Source: Pycnopodia helianthoides | Taxonomy: Eukaryota > Echinodermata > Asteroidea > Forcipulatida > Asteriidae | NCBI GenBank assembly: GCA_032158295.1 | Contig: CM063262.1 | Coordinates: 7,845,394-7,909,393, forward strand | Direction of reading: 5' to 3' | Length of the DNA: 64,000 nt | Shown: positions 12,375 to 26,316 of the stretch, piece after piece | Position numbering within the stretch: the stretch's first letter is position 1 | Layout: each line of letters begins with the position of its first letter | Position numbers and translations under genes: made by a program | Notes under the pieces: model-generated | Database searches by the model: none | Seen by the model: only the letters and a program-made list of their open reading frames with translations | What the model was told of the DNA's origin: nothing

Positions 12375-15300
12375 ACTGGGCCTAGATACATGTACATTAA
12401 CATCCGTACTCTTCTTACAGGTACAATAATTTGGTGTTTCTAAACGTTTCATAAAAATATAAATGTAGATGAAAATTGTTTTGTACAAATCATTAGTGGT
12501 CAGTAAGCTACAATCCTGCATGATGTATATTGAACAAACCGAAGTACACATGAATACTACTTATGGGTAGTACAGTAGTCAGTATGGTCATGGGGCTACC
12601 TCCATGGTATGGTCTATGGTTTGGGGATGATTTACCACAAGGGCAGTGACTTAAATACATAGGGTAGTCACACCATGACATCACTCAGCAGGTATGTCAT
12701 TCAACACCTGTTTGGCACCAGTTGGCTTCACATTTACCACTAAAACGTGATTTATACCTCAATTCACAATGTTTTACTACCACTTCCTTGACAAAGTTAT
12801 GCAGGCCCTTAGGTTATGGGTAAATACACAATAGATTGTGGCTCTGCACCAGAGATGATATTTTCATTAACAAAATCAAACTCTGTAAAGGTGTTATGAA
12901 TTTTTCTAAGCTGTCACATCAAAAACAACTCTTTATTGCAGAAGAAGTGACAATAATAAGCTGCATAGAATGTCACAAACATTTGGTGGTACATGTAAAT
13001 GAAGATGTTTTTTAACCACTACTTCAATCTCATGGAAAGAACTACCACCTGATATTAAAACTAACAATCCTTTGAAAATTGAAATGTATTTAAAGTTAAA
13101 CATATATTTTTAATCACGCTTTGAGTTTATGCAATTGTAATTTCATGTATTTAAAAACAATATTGTTCTTTAATGCATGGAATAATTTTAGTGAGGACAC
13201 TATTTCCAACACTTTGTACTCTTGAAGCTCATTCAAATGACACCAAATAACAGTCATTTAAAAAAATCTTTTAAAACAAAAATCAATGTAAAATGTATGC
13301 TGTGGTGTGGAGTGCTTGTGTTGACATGTACTATGTAATAATAATCACTCTTGAGTTGTAGTTTTTCTGAAAAGAACCAATGGTCCAGTGTAAAAATCTT
13401 TTAATTTCCTTCAGCCATGCTTGACAAAAATCCAATACATGCAAATATGATCATCTTCAGGCATGTCAAGCACAGTTTGACATCGGGCAAGAAAACCATT
13501 CATGGAGCTTACTGATTTAAATATTGAGTTGTTAAACCACTGAGTCCTTTTCCGAACCACTAATACATACTACTTATCAGAGAGCTATTTGTTACACAGA
13601 CTTTACAATTAATTGTAGGTTGTTTTTCCCACTTGCCCCATGCAAAATTTCCCTCAAAAATACATTACAGTACAGTACTGGCAGGACACTTCATGCCTCG
13701 ATGTTAGTCAAAGACCGATAACATCCATGTGATAATTGTATTTGTTGGTGGTGAAAGGAACTTGAACACATGTCTGTAAACTTTATTAGTGTATCGATGA
13801 GTTGAGTCTTGAGCACAGTATGGAGTGTTCATTAGTGATAATCAATTTTTGATTGATTAAATCTTAATTTATAAGCAGTTCAAGCAAATTTGACATCACA
13901 AAATGTGACCTTCCACTTCCAAAATTATTTCCCATCTTTTCGTTTCAAGGAGTTATTTTTAATGGGCTACATGAGCATACTTTGATTTATATACACTGTG
14001 TGACAGCTTTTAGTTATTTGGTTTTCAATGAGATGTTTAGCTTCCCACAAGATGGACAAATTTTGATCTTTATTTTAATAACTGAGTTTTTGCAAGTTTC
14101 CTTAGACAGCCCTGCGCTCCATTTTGGACTGATCCAGTTTTGTACACATGTAGGTATTTAATAAATGTAAGAACAGTAGCCTGTAGACCAATTTTATCTT
14201 TTACATTTAATATTGATCACTATTGGCCAGATGCTAAGGATCTTTGGTAATAGGAAAGCACCTGATCACAAACTCAGAGTAATTCATTGTAGGCAACACT
14301 TGAATACATTTCAATCTAAACAATGTATTTTATTAACTAACTTATAAATATGTTTATCAAATTTCCAAGTTCTTGATATTGTGTTTGCAATCATAACAAG
14401 GACCAGTTTTAGAACACTACAGATCTGCCAAACTGTCAAATGTCTGTGGGACAACTTGAATACGTATGCAAAACCAAATCCATAAATCACAGGGATTTCA
14501 AAATCATGCATTTAAACAAAAGTTTAAAAATACAATGAGAACTTGTTACAATTATCATTTTGTGACATGATGCGCATTTTTAATCAATCTTTTGGGCAGT
14601 ATTTGTGAAGCCCTGTAAAACCATGTGAAAACTATTTGTTATTGTATCAGTGACAAAAGACAGTGTGTACACAATACATGTGTAGTATAAATTAGTATGC
14701 TGTTGTACATTATACAGACCATTAAGAAAATATGCAGGTTTGCAGATTGCATGTACTACATAAATTTATGCAGATTGCAATTCTTCTGGAATAAATACGT
14801 ACACGTATCATGTATTAATTTAAATGCAAACAAATGTTTTTTATTGAGATGATAAAAGAGAGCAATTTGAATGTTAAATGTAGCGTATAGATATTATGTA
14901 CTTGTACAGTATAGGTCTCTGCTATGTAGATTGGTACAGATACCTCAAGGGTATGTACAGTAAATGGGTGACTCATTCACTTATCCTAAGCTGCAGATCC
15001 TGCCATCACATCAAATTCAGAAATCATACCACTGTACACACACACTGTACACTCCAAATTATCCCTCCAACAATCCCATAATAGACACACAGGGTTTTAA
15101 AGGTTTTTAAGAATTTTGAGGACCTTTTGAAATATCACATCTTCAAAGAACACTATTTATGATTGCATCCGTTGTATCCTATTGTACATGATCTTAAAGA
15201 TTTGTATATAGTGCATGTTTGATCTTACAATGTGTCTATTGAATAGAGGTTTTATGAATACAGTTATATGATGCTGTGTAGAACATGCTAAAGCTTCCAA

Positions 15301-16048
15301 AATACACACAATGTACATGATGAGTCACATCAATGAACATTGCTGTCAGTACAAAAACCCAGTTGATATCACATTTCTCAACGGCCCAAAAATGTCCTGC
15401 TCTGATGTTTGTATGAAATTAGCCAAAAATATAAAGGTATGAGAATGGTTGAAAGTTGCAGGGAATTGTACTGTCGGCATGCAAATCATTTGACAACAAA
15501 ACAAATCTTGTACCTTTTTTTAGATTGATCATCTTGCTAAAACTGTATCAGTATGTGGAGAGAAAAAATACTCTAGTTCATCAAAATCCCAATTACAATT
15601 AAGAGTTCTAACGACATTCATTAAACAAAATTATATCTACAGTGTTCTTCACTAAAAAAACACTCCAGAATAAAGGAAAGTAAATTATTGTTTTCTGGAA
15701 GAGTGTATTTAACATTTCTGGTTTTCAACAAACAAAATGTGCAACCAAACAATTTTTAATTGTTGTTTTTAGTCGTTTAGTAACGAGGAGGTCTTCAAAT
15801 TAGTTCAAATTATACAATTTTCTTGACTTGACACTTTTTCCAACAGAAAAACTTCTTTGGAGGATTGGTACTGGGATAAACTTTATTTTATAATGAGTGA
15901 GATTTCATTACATTGGATCAATAGGGATGAACAAATTTTACAGCTACTGTACATTTATATCAACACAACAAATACACATCCTAAGCAATTAGAATAGTCA
16001 TCAAACTAAAGAAAGAACAGGGCTGTGTTTGAATTAGTCCTAACAGCT
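12375..16048. other. Long intergenic or intronic stretch, nothing assigned
   Basis: About 3.7 kb of AT-rich DNA with frequent stops. I found no credible exon, RNA gene or distinct repeat. Confidence 0.4.
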
Positions 16049-16188
16049 GTGGCTGTTGCTATGGGTGTCCTATACTTCAATGCAAGTTAACATGATGATC
16101 CAGCCGCAGATGTGGCTGTTGCTATGGGTGTTGCTATGGGTGTCCTATACTTCAATGCAAGTTAACATGATGATCCAGCCGCAGCTGC
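16049..16188. repeat. Tandem duplication, 63-75 bp unit, two copies
   Basis: GTGGCTGTTGCTATGGGTGT, then CCTATACTTCAATGCAAG and ATGATGATCCAGCCGCAG, occur twice in a row. The second copy has an extra TTGCTATGGGTG insertion, itself a 12-bp duplication. The near identity of the copies implies a recent event. Confidence 0.9.
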
Positions 16189-16387
16189 TAATTCAGACAT
16201 GTCCCAATAGTTCAACATCCATCACACCATTTTTGTCTAGTTCCCGAGTTCTTATTCATAAAAGTAACTGTCATACTAACTGCTTTTTGCATCTACATGT
16301 ACATGTAGGTTACAAAAGGTTTTTTAAAATAAAATGTACAAGCCAAGTTGAATATTGTCTGCCGTGGCCTCACCCGCATAGTATGTA

Positions 16388-17391
16388 CAGTCGACTCTCG
16401 TTAATACTAGGTCCGCCGGGCTAGCCCAATTTCCTTGTAATATTCGAAGCTTGTAATATCCGATCACGGTAATAATCAATGCACTATGCACAAAGTGCAT
16501 GACATAATGGCTGCACGTGTACACAGATAAGGTTGATGCAACTTACACGTGCATAGTGTGTGCATGTACCGCACATAAAAACACAAAATTGGGCTAATAA
16601 AACTGTTTTAATTGAGTTTAGTTTGAAAGTCAATTTATAAAATCATAATTTTTTTTAATATATGATTGAAAAAATGTCTGAGATTTTAACTTCCTGTTTT
16701 TGTTTAGCAAAGTTTCGGTGCAAAACTTTGGTCGTAGCAGTCAACAAATAAAATCTTGATTTTCATTGGTAACCACCATTGTAATTCAAGATGGTTCATT
16801 GCTAATGCGGGGGGTACCAGGGAAATCTTGTTGTTGCATTAAATATTGATCTCGCAAATATTTTAGCTTTTCAGTTGCGGGGGTTTTTTCTGCTGAAAAT
16901 GCACATCATGCACTTGTAAAACTCAATGGATCTGAAGATTTCACCTGAATTGATGAATGCTGACTAGTAGAAGTATGGAATCTGCTCCATTGTTTGAACC
17001 ATGCAAGCCTCCTAATCCCACTATTGTCCGGAGTTTGGAATTAACAACCTGCTCGCTGACTCGTGACTTCAGTTTTGGATTAATATTGCTAGCAATAGCA
17101 TCCAGTTAGCACCTCTATTGATTGTCTTACAAGCCATAAACAACGATTTTCAGGCTGTTAAAGGTATTTCCTCTGTTGGGTTCTCGTTACAAAAGGGTTG
17201 AAAACAACGTTTTGCTCGTAACAGGCCGACAAAATTACCTCGTTGTAACCTTGTTCTCGCTACTACCGTGCTCGTATTAAATCCCAATTTAAATGCATTG
17301 AAACACGCACAGGGCAGTTCGGGACCGGCAAAAAACCTTGTATTAATCGGAACCTCCTAATATGCGAGCTCGTAATAACGGGAGTCGACTG
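16388..17391. mobile_element. pogo/Tigger-like non-autonomous element, about 1.0 kb
   Basis: The left terminus is CAGTCGACTCTCGTTAATAC and the right terminus is its inverted form, TAATAACGGGAGTCGACTG, with TA immediately to the left and a degenerate TT on the right. Further inside, the left GCTTGTAATATCCGA and the right TTGTATTAATCGGAACC extend the inverted similarity. CAG ends with TA targets and this CAGTCGACTC terminus are typical of the pogo/Tigger branch of IS630-Tc1-mariner (family knowledge). No transposase frame remains, so it is a deletion derivative or decayed copy. Confidence 0.7.
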
Positions 17392-17633
17392 TTGATGTAA
17401 GAAAAGCTCCTCATGTACAGCATAGCACCTACAAGTACATGTAGTGTACAGGTTGTACCGGTACTATTGCACCATGCACCAATACTAGTACACTGCTAGC
17501 CTGTACCTGACTTAAAAGTTAAGATTACATCTGATACCACCACATGTGTGAACATGTATTGTCGTAATGCCTTTCTTCAGAGAAATTCATAGAAATGTGA
17601 ACATTTTCTTGTTTACCAAGCAAGTCACTGTAC

Positions 17634-17724
17634 CTGATATGAATAATATATTCCTCAACAAATGTTTTTTCAAGCCTCATTTTGGTTAAGTAGTCTAGAT
17701 GCAATCTGTATTCACGCAAATTGG
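17634..17724 (-). CDS. Candidate internal exon (weak)
   Basis: On the minus strand, 91 nt run from an acceptor (CTATATACAG) to a donor (GTACAGTGAC). The open frame takes two bases, 29 codons and two bases, and includes REYRLHLDYLTKMRLEK, an amphipathic charged stretch. Joined to the signal-peptide exon at 21199-21262 (one leftover G) it would start with alanine, and its end phase matches 7947-8025. I do not recognise the protein. The frame also stays open past the donor to 17525, so the splice site is uncertain. Confidence 0.15.
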
Positions 17725-20493
17725 CTGTATATAGAACATTATTGGTCAGCATGTATTTCAATCCATGATGTCACACCAGTCAAACCTCTATTATTTGTTG
17801 TTAGTTGCTCTACAATTTTACCCAACATAAATAGCATAGTATGCTCAAATGGCACACCTGGATATGTTGACGTATTTCTAAACTGTTCATGGGAGTGTTA
17901 TCCTTAGGCAACTGGAGTTATTCAGACTCGGCTGGGTTGATTTATCAAGGATGATTAACAGATTCATAATGTAGTTGATTACTATGTATTTGTTTATTTA
18001 TGACATGTTTGGGTGATGGGGATTTAGGTACATGTATAAAGCATCCATTTTACCCAGTAGTATTCTCATCTGAGGCACTACATTTTTTACAATATGCACA
18101 ATTACATTGTAGGTTACATACAATTGTACATCAGAGTGCAAATTCTTTGTGGTATTTGTTAATATTCAGTATAACCGTGGTAAAGAGAATAATTTAACTG
18201 AACTGCAATGCACCAAGTCCTTTTTGCAGACTGAATGTACTACAATGTACAGTGAAGGCGTTTCCTAGCACTGTCACACACTAAGCATTGTCTACTTGGT
18301 AGTCTGACCTTAATGCACAATATGCACAATTTGCTTTGTAATACAAACCTTACAAAGCTTTGGTCTTGTGGTGTGGGTTTCAGAAATTCAATAGTCTTAA
18401 GTTTCTCCAGGTTAATTTGATTTAAGATAATGCACACTACACATTTCAACTATGCAGACTACTGTAATGTGAACATCAGTTAACCAAATTGCCAAAACAC
18501 TTCACACCAATCCTGGTTTAACCACAGGTTGGATATTATCATGATATCAGAATTTTGAACACAATACACACTATATTTTAACCCGACACTTGGTAAATAA
18601 ACATGTACCAATAATAATGTTGTATGCCAATGGGATCCCAAAACTAACCCAATTAAAAGCATCACTATGTTCTTTGTCCAATAGACATACCCAATGGCTA
18701 AAGAGAGTTAGAGGTAAACATCCTAGATTTTGACACATAATTATCATGTACGCCTACATTTTGTACATTGTTCATAACCAATATTATTTCCCAGTCCCCC
18801 TGCCTGACATACATTTCATGTAGTATAATATTACAATATTCTCCTTGAGGGTTTGTGAAAAATACATATTGATAGTAAATTGAATTCAATATGATAAATT
18901 GGTGGCATACAGCATATCACATTATGGACCTGAAGACATTTTGTACATATCATGTTCAGTGTATAGGGGGCCTAGACCCCTGGCAAAGATGTCACACCCG
19001 GCTAATGTATGCTCATGGTCTGCCATTTTGGGAGTCAAAATGCATATCGTATCCGTTTTTACGCAGTGAAAAATTAACCATCGCAGCTAAAAGAAAATCT
19101 TGTTCGATTTTTTATTTGTTTAGGAGACTGCTGACTATTTTTTCTTTTAAATTTTACTGTCAAAATAAAGCTGAATTATTAGTCATACAGAACTGTCACT
19201 AGTGTCAGTATTTGTTCAATCTTTCAACCTTTTTGATGAGTTATTAATTCAAGTAATGAACCAAGTAAGGGGTAAACTTTGAGTTATTAATTCCTGAACA
19301 AATTTGTCACTTACCAAAAAATATAAAAAGACCTGCCGGCAGAGCACTGTGTACAAACCAATGCAAATTTATAAGTTTGTTACCTATTCAGTTTGTTACC
19401 TACAGTAACACTATACAAACACTAAATGAACGGATTTATCACAAAGTAAAAAATGCAATAATCAAACCACGCCTGTTAAATTTGTCACTTTGTAAAGTTA
19501 AAAATAAATGATTCGTCATTTAGTTACAACTTCGTATCAAGAAACTGCAGAAAAAAACGATTTGCAATATTTTGTGATTTTTTACATATTGTTATTTTGT
19601 AAAAAATTGTGATGATATGATGCCTGTCTAACTGAGTGCAAATCAACCAAGATGCATACATGTAGCACTGCATATCATAATTATACTTTATGAACCAACC
19701 ACCTGTATACAGTTGTGGGTTGTGTAAACTTCTCCCTGTCATGTGTTGCTACATTTTGTCAACAATTGATTTGGTGAAAGATGACATTTGTTAATTATTG
19801 CCTTTGATGGTATGAAAATTATCACCCACAATTTTTTATTTCTGAAAATATCAGGGATTTTGATTTCATTGAAGAGTCCAAATGACTAATTTTTGGCATG
19901 GGTGACTTTCACACAACTAAGCCATTCAAGGAATATTGCAGCAATAGACTAGTATTCCAACATCCGGGACCAAGTTGGTCCCAACCATATTGAATTTCAC
20001 GTGCTTGAGATCATGTCTCTTCAAATACTTTAGCTCAACGTAGTTCATGGCTATAACAATTATAAAATATCGTTGGAAAAATACAATTTAGCAATTAATT
20101 ATATGAAAGTAAAATCAATTTAACAAATCAACAAGGAGAACCTGAGAATAAGACTTGACCTCAGTTTCCGGTAAATGGTAAACAATTAAGATTTTGCCCA
20201 ACTGACATTGATGTTATTATTCAACCTTTGTAATGGTTGCACAAGTTGTGGCGTGTTTCGCAATTATGGGGTTTTAAAAAAAAACATTCATTTTAGACAT
20301 CCTTAAAACTCATTGTTAATAGTGTTAATTCATCTGGCGACAAGCATCCTTTCAAGTCACAAGTTTAAAATTTGCAAATAAATAATTTGTATCATTTAAA
20401 AAATTGTTAATAGTATTTCCTGAGAAATTGCTCCGAGTAATTCTATAAATGTTTAAGAATTATTTTGTATATTATTATTTTAAAAGATCTTAC
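17725..20493. other. Intergenic or intronic, nothing assigned
   Basis: AT-rich sequence. Minus ORFs at 18480-18665 and 18698-18889 lack clear splice context and recognised motifs and are not called. Confidence 0.4.
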
Positions 20494-20885
20494 TTAAAGG
20501 AACATTACAGAATTGGTAAGAAAAAAACTTGTCAAATATACTTTTGATCACAGATTTACATAAAACTTACACTGTCTAATGATGATGATAGTAGAAAACA
20601 TCCCCTAAAATATTTCTGTCTGAAATGCCATATTTGATGAGAAATGAATAAACTAATTTCCCGATTGGAGTTTATCGCTCAGTGAGCGTTTTATTCATTT
20701 GTTGAATCTATATGATTTCATGCAAATGTGTAATCGGTTTTTCACTATTTTCTCGTGAACCAGATGGCCGATCGATCTCAAACTTCTACAGGTTTGTCAG
20801 TTTATGTATCTGGTGGATTACAAAAAGTGCTTACCCTGCCAGCAACTGTTTTGTTAGCAAAACCAATTCTGTTATGTTCCTTTAA
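20494..20885. mobile_element. TTAA MITE, copy A (copy B at 34452-34848)
   Basis: The element starts TTAAAGGAACATTACAG and ends CTGTTATGTTCCTTTAA, giving terminal inverted repeats of about 19-21 bp next to TTAA on both sides. Inside is a palindromic TTTATCGCTCAGTGAGCG centre. The 392-bp body is nearly identical to 34452-34848. TTAA target duplication suggests mobilisation by a piggyBac-type transposase (inference). The 77-residue plus ORF within it (20755-20988) is not conserved as an open frame in copy B. Confidence 0.85.
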
Positions 20886-21198
20886 ATACAGTCTTTATTT
20901 GATGTGTTTTCTTGTTTTCGATACGTGTGAAACTTGCACAGTCTACGACAATAAATATTGGAAGATTTGCCAGGATTTTTTTTTCTAGATGTTCAGTGTG
21001 CACTAGAGACATTCCTTAAAAATCATCATTCAAATAATTGTTTCTTTCTTATATGACTGAGAAAGTGGGCAAAGATAAGGCTTGTTGTAATGAGGACACA
21101 TATCTTCATTGTGAGATTGAGTCTCCCTGGAGCAATGCATAGTGACAACTCCTTATCAATAATGCAGAAGATGAATCAGAGGATGGTAATTGACTTAC

Positions 21199-21262
21199 CT
21201 TGTCCATATACAGCAGTAGCCCCAGCAGTTACCAGACACAGCCATAAGTAAGGTATAACCAT
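21199..21262 (-). CDS. Probable first coding exon with signal peptide
   Basis: On the minus strand an ATG at 21262 opens 21 codons, MVIPYLWLCLVTAGATAVYG plus glutamine, ending in a consensus donor GTAAGTCA after one extra base. The translation is a textbook secretory signal peptide: short N-region, hydrophobic core from about residues 3-13, and small residues before a likely cleavage near G20/Q21. A TAG lies upstream in the same frame, supporting this ATG as the start. The rest of the gene must lie at lower coordinates. Candidate exons at 17634-17724 and 7947-8025 fit in phase but are unproven. The protein family is unknown, so only secretion or membrane targeting is inferred. Confidence 0.45.
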
Positions 21263-24200
21263 GATTATTGTTAAGATGCTAGCTGCATTCTATCCTGCCA
21301 TAACACCAACAATGTCAGATCATCAAACAAACCTATCAATCAATCACAAAAAAAGTACAAGTTAAATTGCAGCAAACAGTGTTATATTATGATAAATGAA
21401 GGCACGATCAACTAAACAAACAATAAATGTACAATTTCAGTCACAGAGGACCATATGTCATGGCACAATCAAAGTAAAAAAAAAAGGAATTACATAATTT
21501 ATATACATTTAAATACTAAAATATCAAAGTTTTAAGTGATTTTGTATTATGATGATATGGTCTGAAACTACAAAGTAATACAGCATCTTACATGAATAAT
21601 GCATACTAAGCCACATATGGTTTATGAATTATGATATAATTTACATGTACATGCACAGAGATGAAGGGATAGATTTGCCCTTAAAGGGTACAGGCATAAA
21701 TTATGGACAACACAAGTACATTGAATAATAATTTCTTTATGCCTTTTATTGTTTCTCTGGGATATTTTACATTAACCATATTTTAATACATCATGTTGTT
21801 TTTTTTTTAATTCTAAAATATAAATTGTAAAAGGTGGGAAGGGGTCATGTAAACTAATGTCCCCAACATGATCAATTTGCTTGTGATATTTCTCATTCTT
21901 CCCTTCTCCTTCCCTTAAAAGAAGTATAAATGGAATAAATTCTCTTGACAGTATTACAACCTTTTGGGACAAACTAAACAGTTGCAGAAATGTTCGTGAA
22001 TATTGTGTTTTCCGGATCATCCAAGTGCTAACAATGAAAAAGGTCTTTGCCTTTGAGGTTAAAATCTACCTGAGATTTAACCTTATTTGACTTCAATGAG
22101 TCTCTTTGTTGTTCTAATGAATTAGTACAGTAATGTTAAGTACTTCCAGTCTTACCATTATTATCAATCATTTGATTACAGTAAACATCCTGAACCATCA
22201 ATAGTAGTCGTAATTAAGTCTACCAGTATTGTACACACCCACTCTTCAGCCATTCAATTAATTGCAAGAGAACTGCAAGTAACAAATGGACTCTTTGAGT
22301 TATTGTACACTGTACTTCGGCCAATAACAAGGGCAATGATTTTTTTAGAATGTTTAAACACCTGTATGAAGTAAAAAACTTGATGCCATTATTTTTAGTG
22401 AAATGTAAATGATTGTTATTTGTTCTACCCACAGGAAACCAGACTCTGTTGGACTGTTCCTAAGAAAACAGTGCTGACTACTTAATTTTTTCTTCAATTT
22501 ATCATCATTCACATAATTTTTGTTTTTTAATACAGCACCAAAAAACACAAATTGATGACAACAACCACTTCATGTTGGTCTGTAAATTTGTTTTACCGTG
22601 CCTCTGTGCAGTATTACTTTGTGGAATCTTTTCGACCTTCTGAAGTAATTTTGTTTCTTTTTAGAAAATCATTGTCTCAATAAACATCCATCTTAAACAT
22701 CCATCATTATCCAGTTTGGAAAAGTTTGGCTGAAAAAGACGACAATCAACCTGAAGCAGTTTACTAAAAAAGTAAACTAAATCTTTGTTGCTTTTTACGC
22801 ATTTAGCTCCCCACAAATTCAAGGTAATACATTAAGAGTTCAATTCAGATTGATAAATTTAATTTATGTTAATTCATTTTTGTTCATACAAATTTCTTAA
22901 ATAAAAACAATAATGTGTTTAAAATGATGATTCTGTTTTATTTATTTATATTAATTTTTGGGCTTGCAAAATAAAACAATAACAATCTGCGAGAAGATTA
23001 TGTAGATGTTATTGGACGATTGACTGACATTTAACAAAACATCCCCTCAAAAGGCTATAAGTTCATTTATCCCATCATTACAGGGTATCAGTTGGCCTTA
23101 GATAACAACAATCAAATCCTGTCATTTGACCATTTCAAAAATTAGCTACAGGAATTGCTAGAGTAACAGACTTAAAAGGACATGTTTTCATATTATTTTT
23201 CCAACAAATTTTAGTTTTCCTGTTCCTAAGTTATCAGTAAGACTGAAGGGGTACATATTGATACTTTTACATTAGTATTAGGAAATACAAATATTAAGAG
23301 TTCAGGCCATGTTCAAATTGATGGCTTGGCAGTGGCTACAGCTGGGATGTCAAAATCCTATTCTCCAACATTGTCATTGCAGCCAACGGCCATAGCGGCA
23401 GCCAAAGTCACTTCAATTGTACACAGCCTAAGTCTCCTCATTTTGTTCATTGTATAGAGTATGTACAGTAATTTTACAAATTATACTACCAGGTAGTACA
23501 TTTAACATGCATGTTAGTAATTATTTTGTACCAAATTTAGTCATCTTTTCTAAAATACATACATGACATGTTCTTACACATGTGTACAACAAGTGTTCAA
23601 CAACTTATCAACTGGTTTAATTTTAATGCTTTTAAAATAAAGGGCAACTTGTTTATTCCGTCCACAACCTTGTCAGTTTCAAGAGCTTTGGCTAATTTTG
23701 TTTTCATATGTATTGAGAGAAAAACAACACTTTAATTATTTATAACACGTAAACCAAATATAATGCAACTTAAAATTATTTAGCCCTTTGTGGTAATTTC
23801 ATTCAAGATGTTGCCAAATAGAATCCTCTCTATGAGTGTTATGCATTTAGTTAAAAAAACAGTAATTGTACCATCCCATCAAAAACCTCCTTGGATTGAA
23901 GCATCTCAATAACCTAACAACAGAAACTACTTTGCTAAATTAGTAATTTGAAAATGCCAATCCAGAATTCTGCTGTTAAGAACAAATTATACCCTTTGCA
24001 CAAAAAATCTTTCTTTTCTTTTTAATCAATGATGCATGAAAAAAGAACTGCTTCATTTCTGAGAAACTTGTAAATTGTCTTATAGTTATATTACCAATGA
24101 ACCAACAGATTATATGCAGCTCATCATTGGATAAATACAATTCCACATTTCTGCATACCTGTTTATTTTTCAGAAACATCAACTATCTTTTTTAATCAAT

Positions 24201-25720
24201 CCAAACAGTAATGAACCAAGTTTATTTTAAGATTGTTGGCATAGTAAAACTAAGATAAGTGCATCAACTAACAAGACACTGTATTCAGCATCAACCCTGT
24301 ATCCACAATGAGAATGAGTACTGAGAGAGAGCAGAGAAGGTGAGTGGAGGTCAGCAATAAATTGAACAGTAAATAAAGAAGTCTGACCATAAAGCAACCT
24401 ACTTGAGTAGGTGTTAAAAGACCTGCAGACATCAACTGACTGACTAAGCCAGCTAAACCCACACTGCTATCAAGTACATGAAGTATCATGCATACTTGCC
24501 CTTTAGTAACAACAGGGGGATAACCAGGCTATCCTCTCTCTATGCTTGTACAATGTATACCATGTGTTAATATGGTTAGCTTAATCTTTAGTCTTACCTT
24601 TAAGATGGAAGCCATTTAACATTTAAGTAGAAAGTACAACTAGGGATTATGTTGTGATAATTCTCAGACTAAATATTCTCCACAGTAGCAGAATCCTTTG
24701 ACTAAACACTAAACACCAAGCAATAAATACAGCAGTTCTCATCAGTGGAAAAACATGTTGTTTTCAATAAATAGCTGAGTAACCAGGTAAATAATAGATG
24801 ACTACCACCGCCTACACTGTGTAGATGGAGTCTTATATTCCTCGTTCATACCATTGCTCCATGTTCATACCCAACACCATTGTACCATTTGTACCACAGA
24901 GCATTCTTTCTCAACCAAGGCTGTGGTTCAATACAGCATTTGATTACAGTAGTAACCTTACAGTCAAAGAGGTTATTCCATTAACAGTGAGGGGGGAGGT
25001 GGTTTGAGACACTATAAAAGATGCTGATTACTCATACCATAGATACTGTTGGTCATTCGTTGAGGCATGCACACTGGCTGGACCACCAACAATGTTATTG
25101 TGCACCCATAGCCTAATTAACTGCATGGCATTATAGATTACATTACAATAGAAGCTTTTACTAATGACAAAAAGAGTATTAATTGACTGATGTGGTTAGT
25201 CACAACAGGCTTTTGTCCTCTTGATGGTATTAAGAAGTCTTCAATGTAAAGCTGCTTTACTTGACATTATCACCACTGTACCACACAGTCCTTCACCTTC
25301 AAATGAAACCGGAACCCCTACCTTTAGGAACTAATAAGGACTGCCACAAAACTCAACAATATCATTCTAGAAAAAGTTTAACAGTAAAGTTCCAATGCCA
25401 TAAAGAAATCATACATCAACTGCAAAATGACCCTCAGCAATGCATAAAGATTCTTACAAAGGCCTTTGACTCGGCATAAAAGCCTGCTTAGAACACAATT
25501 GTTCAGCATTGCTTATGACTGAACGTTATCATACCGCAATGTCGAAGGTTACTAAGCTACGTCAGAGAAGCAACTTTGGTCATCAGGTATCAACATCAAT
25601 AGAACAGCTTTGTGTTCAGCAAAACATGCAGGACAAACACTTCATTTCTACTTAATATTACTATTACTAAGGCAGACAGCAACTAAGCATAACACAAGGA
25701 AACACGAATAGTACAGAATT
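21263..25720. other. Long non-coding stretch, nothing assigned
   Basis: About 4.5 kb of AT-rich DNA. A hydrophobic minus ORF (24268-24489) and an ATG plus six codons before a GTAAGAC at about 24596-24616 are the only mildly suggestive signals; neither is convincing. Confidence 0.4.
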
Positions 25721-26316
25721 AGAGGCACATACAGTAATTAGAGGGCACATACAGTAATTAGAGGGCACATACAGTAATTAGAGGGCACATACAGTAATTA
25801 GAGGGCACATACAGTAATTAGAGGGCACATACAGTAATTAGAGGGCACATACAGTAATTAGAGGGCACATACAGTAATTAGAGGGCACATACAGTAATTA
25901 GAGGGCACATACAGTAATTAGAGGGCACATACAGTAATTAGAGGGCACATACAGTAATTAGAGGGCACATACAGTAATTAGAGGGCACATACAGTAATTA
26001 GAGGGCACATACAGTAATTAGAGGGCACATACAGTAATTAGAGGGCACATACAGTAATTAGAGGGCACATACAGTAATTAGAGGGCACATACAGTAATTA
26101 GAGGGCACATACAGTAATTAGAGGGCACATACAGTAATTAGAGGGCACATACAGTAATTAGAGGGCACATACAGTAATTAGAGGGCACATACAGTAATTA
26201 GAGGGCACATACAGTAATTAGAGGGCACATACAGTAATTAGAGGGCACATACAGTAATTAGAGGGCACATACAGTAATTAGAGGGCACATACAGTAATTA
26301 GAGGGCACATACAGTA
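25721..26316. repeat. 20-bp minisatellite, about 30 identical copies
   Basis: The unit GAGGGCACATACAGTAATTA repeats head to tail without a single visible substitution from 25741 on. The first unit (25721-25740) differs by one base and the last is truncated after ACAGTA. Every frame meets a stop on both strands within three units, so it is not protein-coding. Complete homogeneity implies very recent expansion or an assembler-built array, and length polymorphism is expected. Confidence 0.98.
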
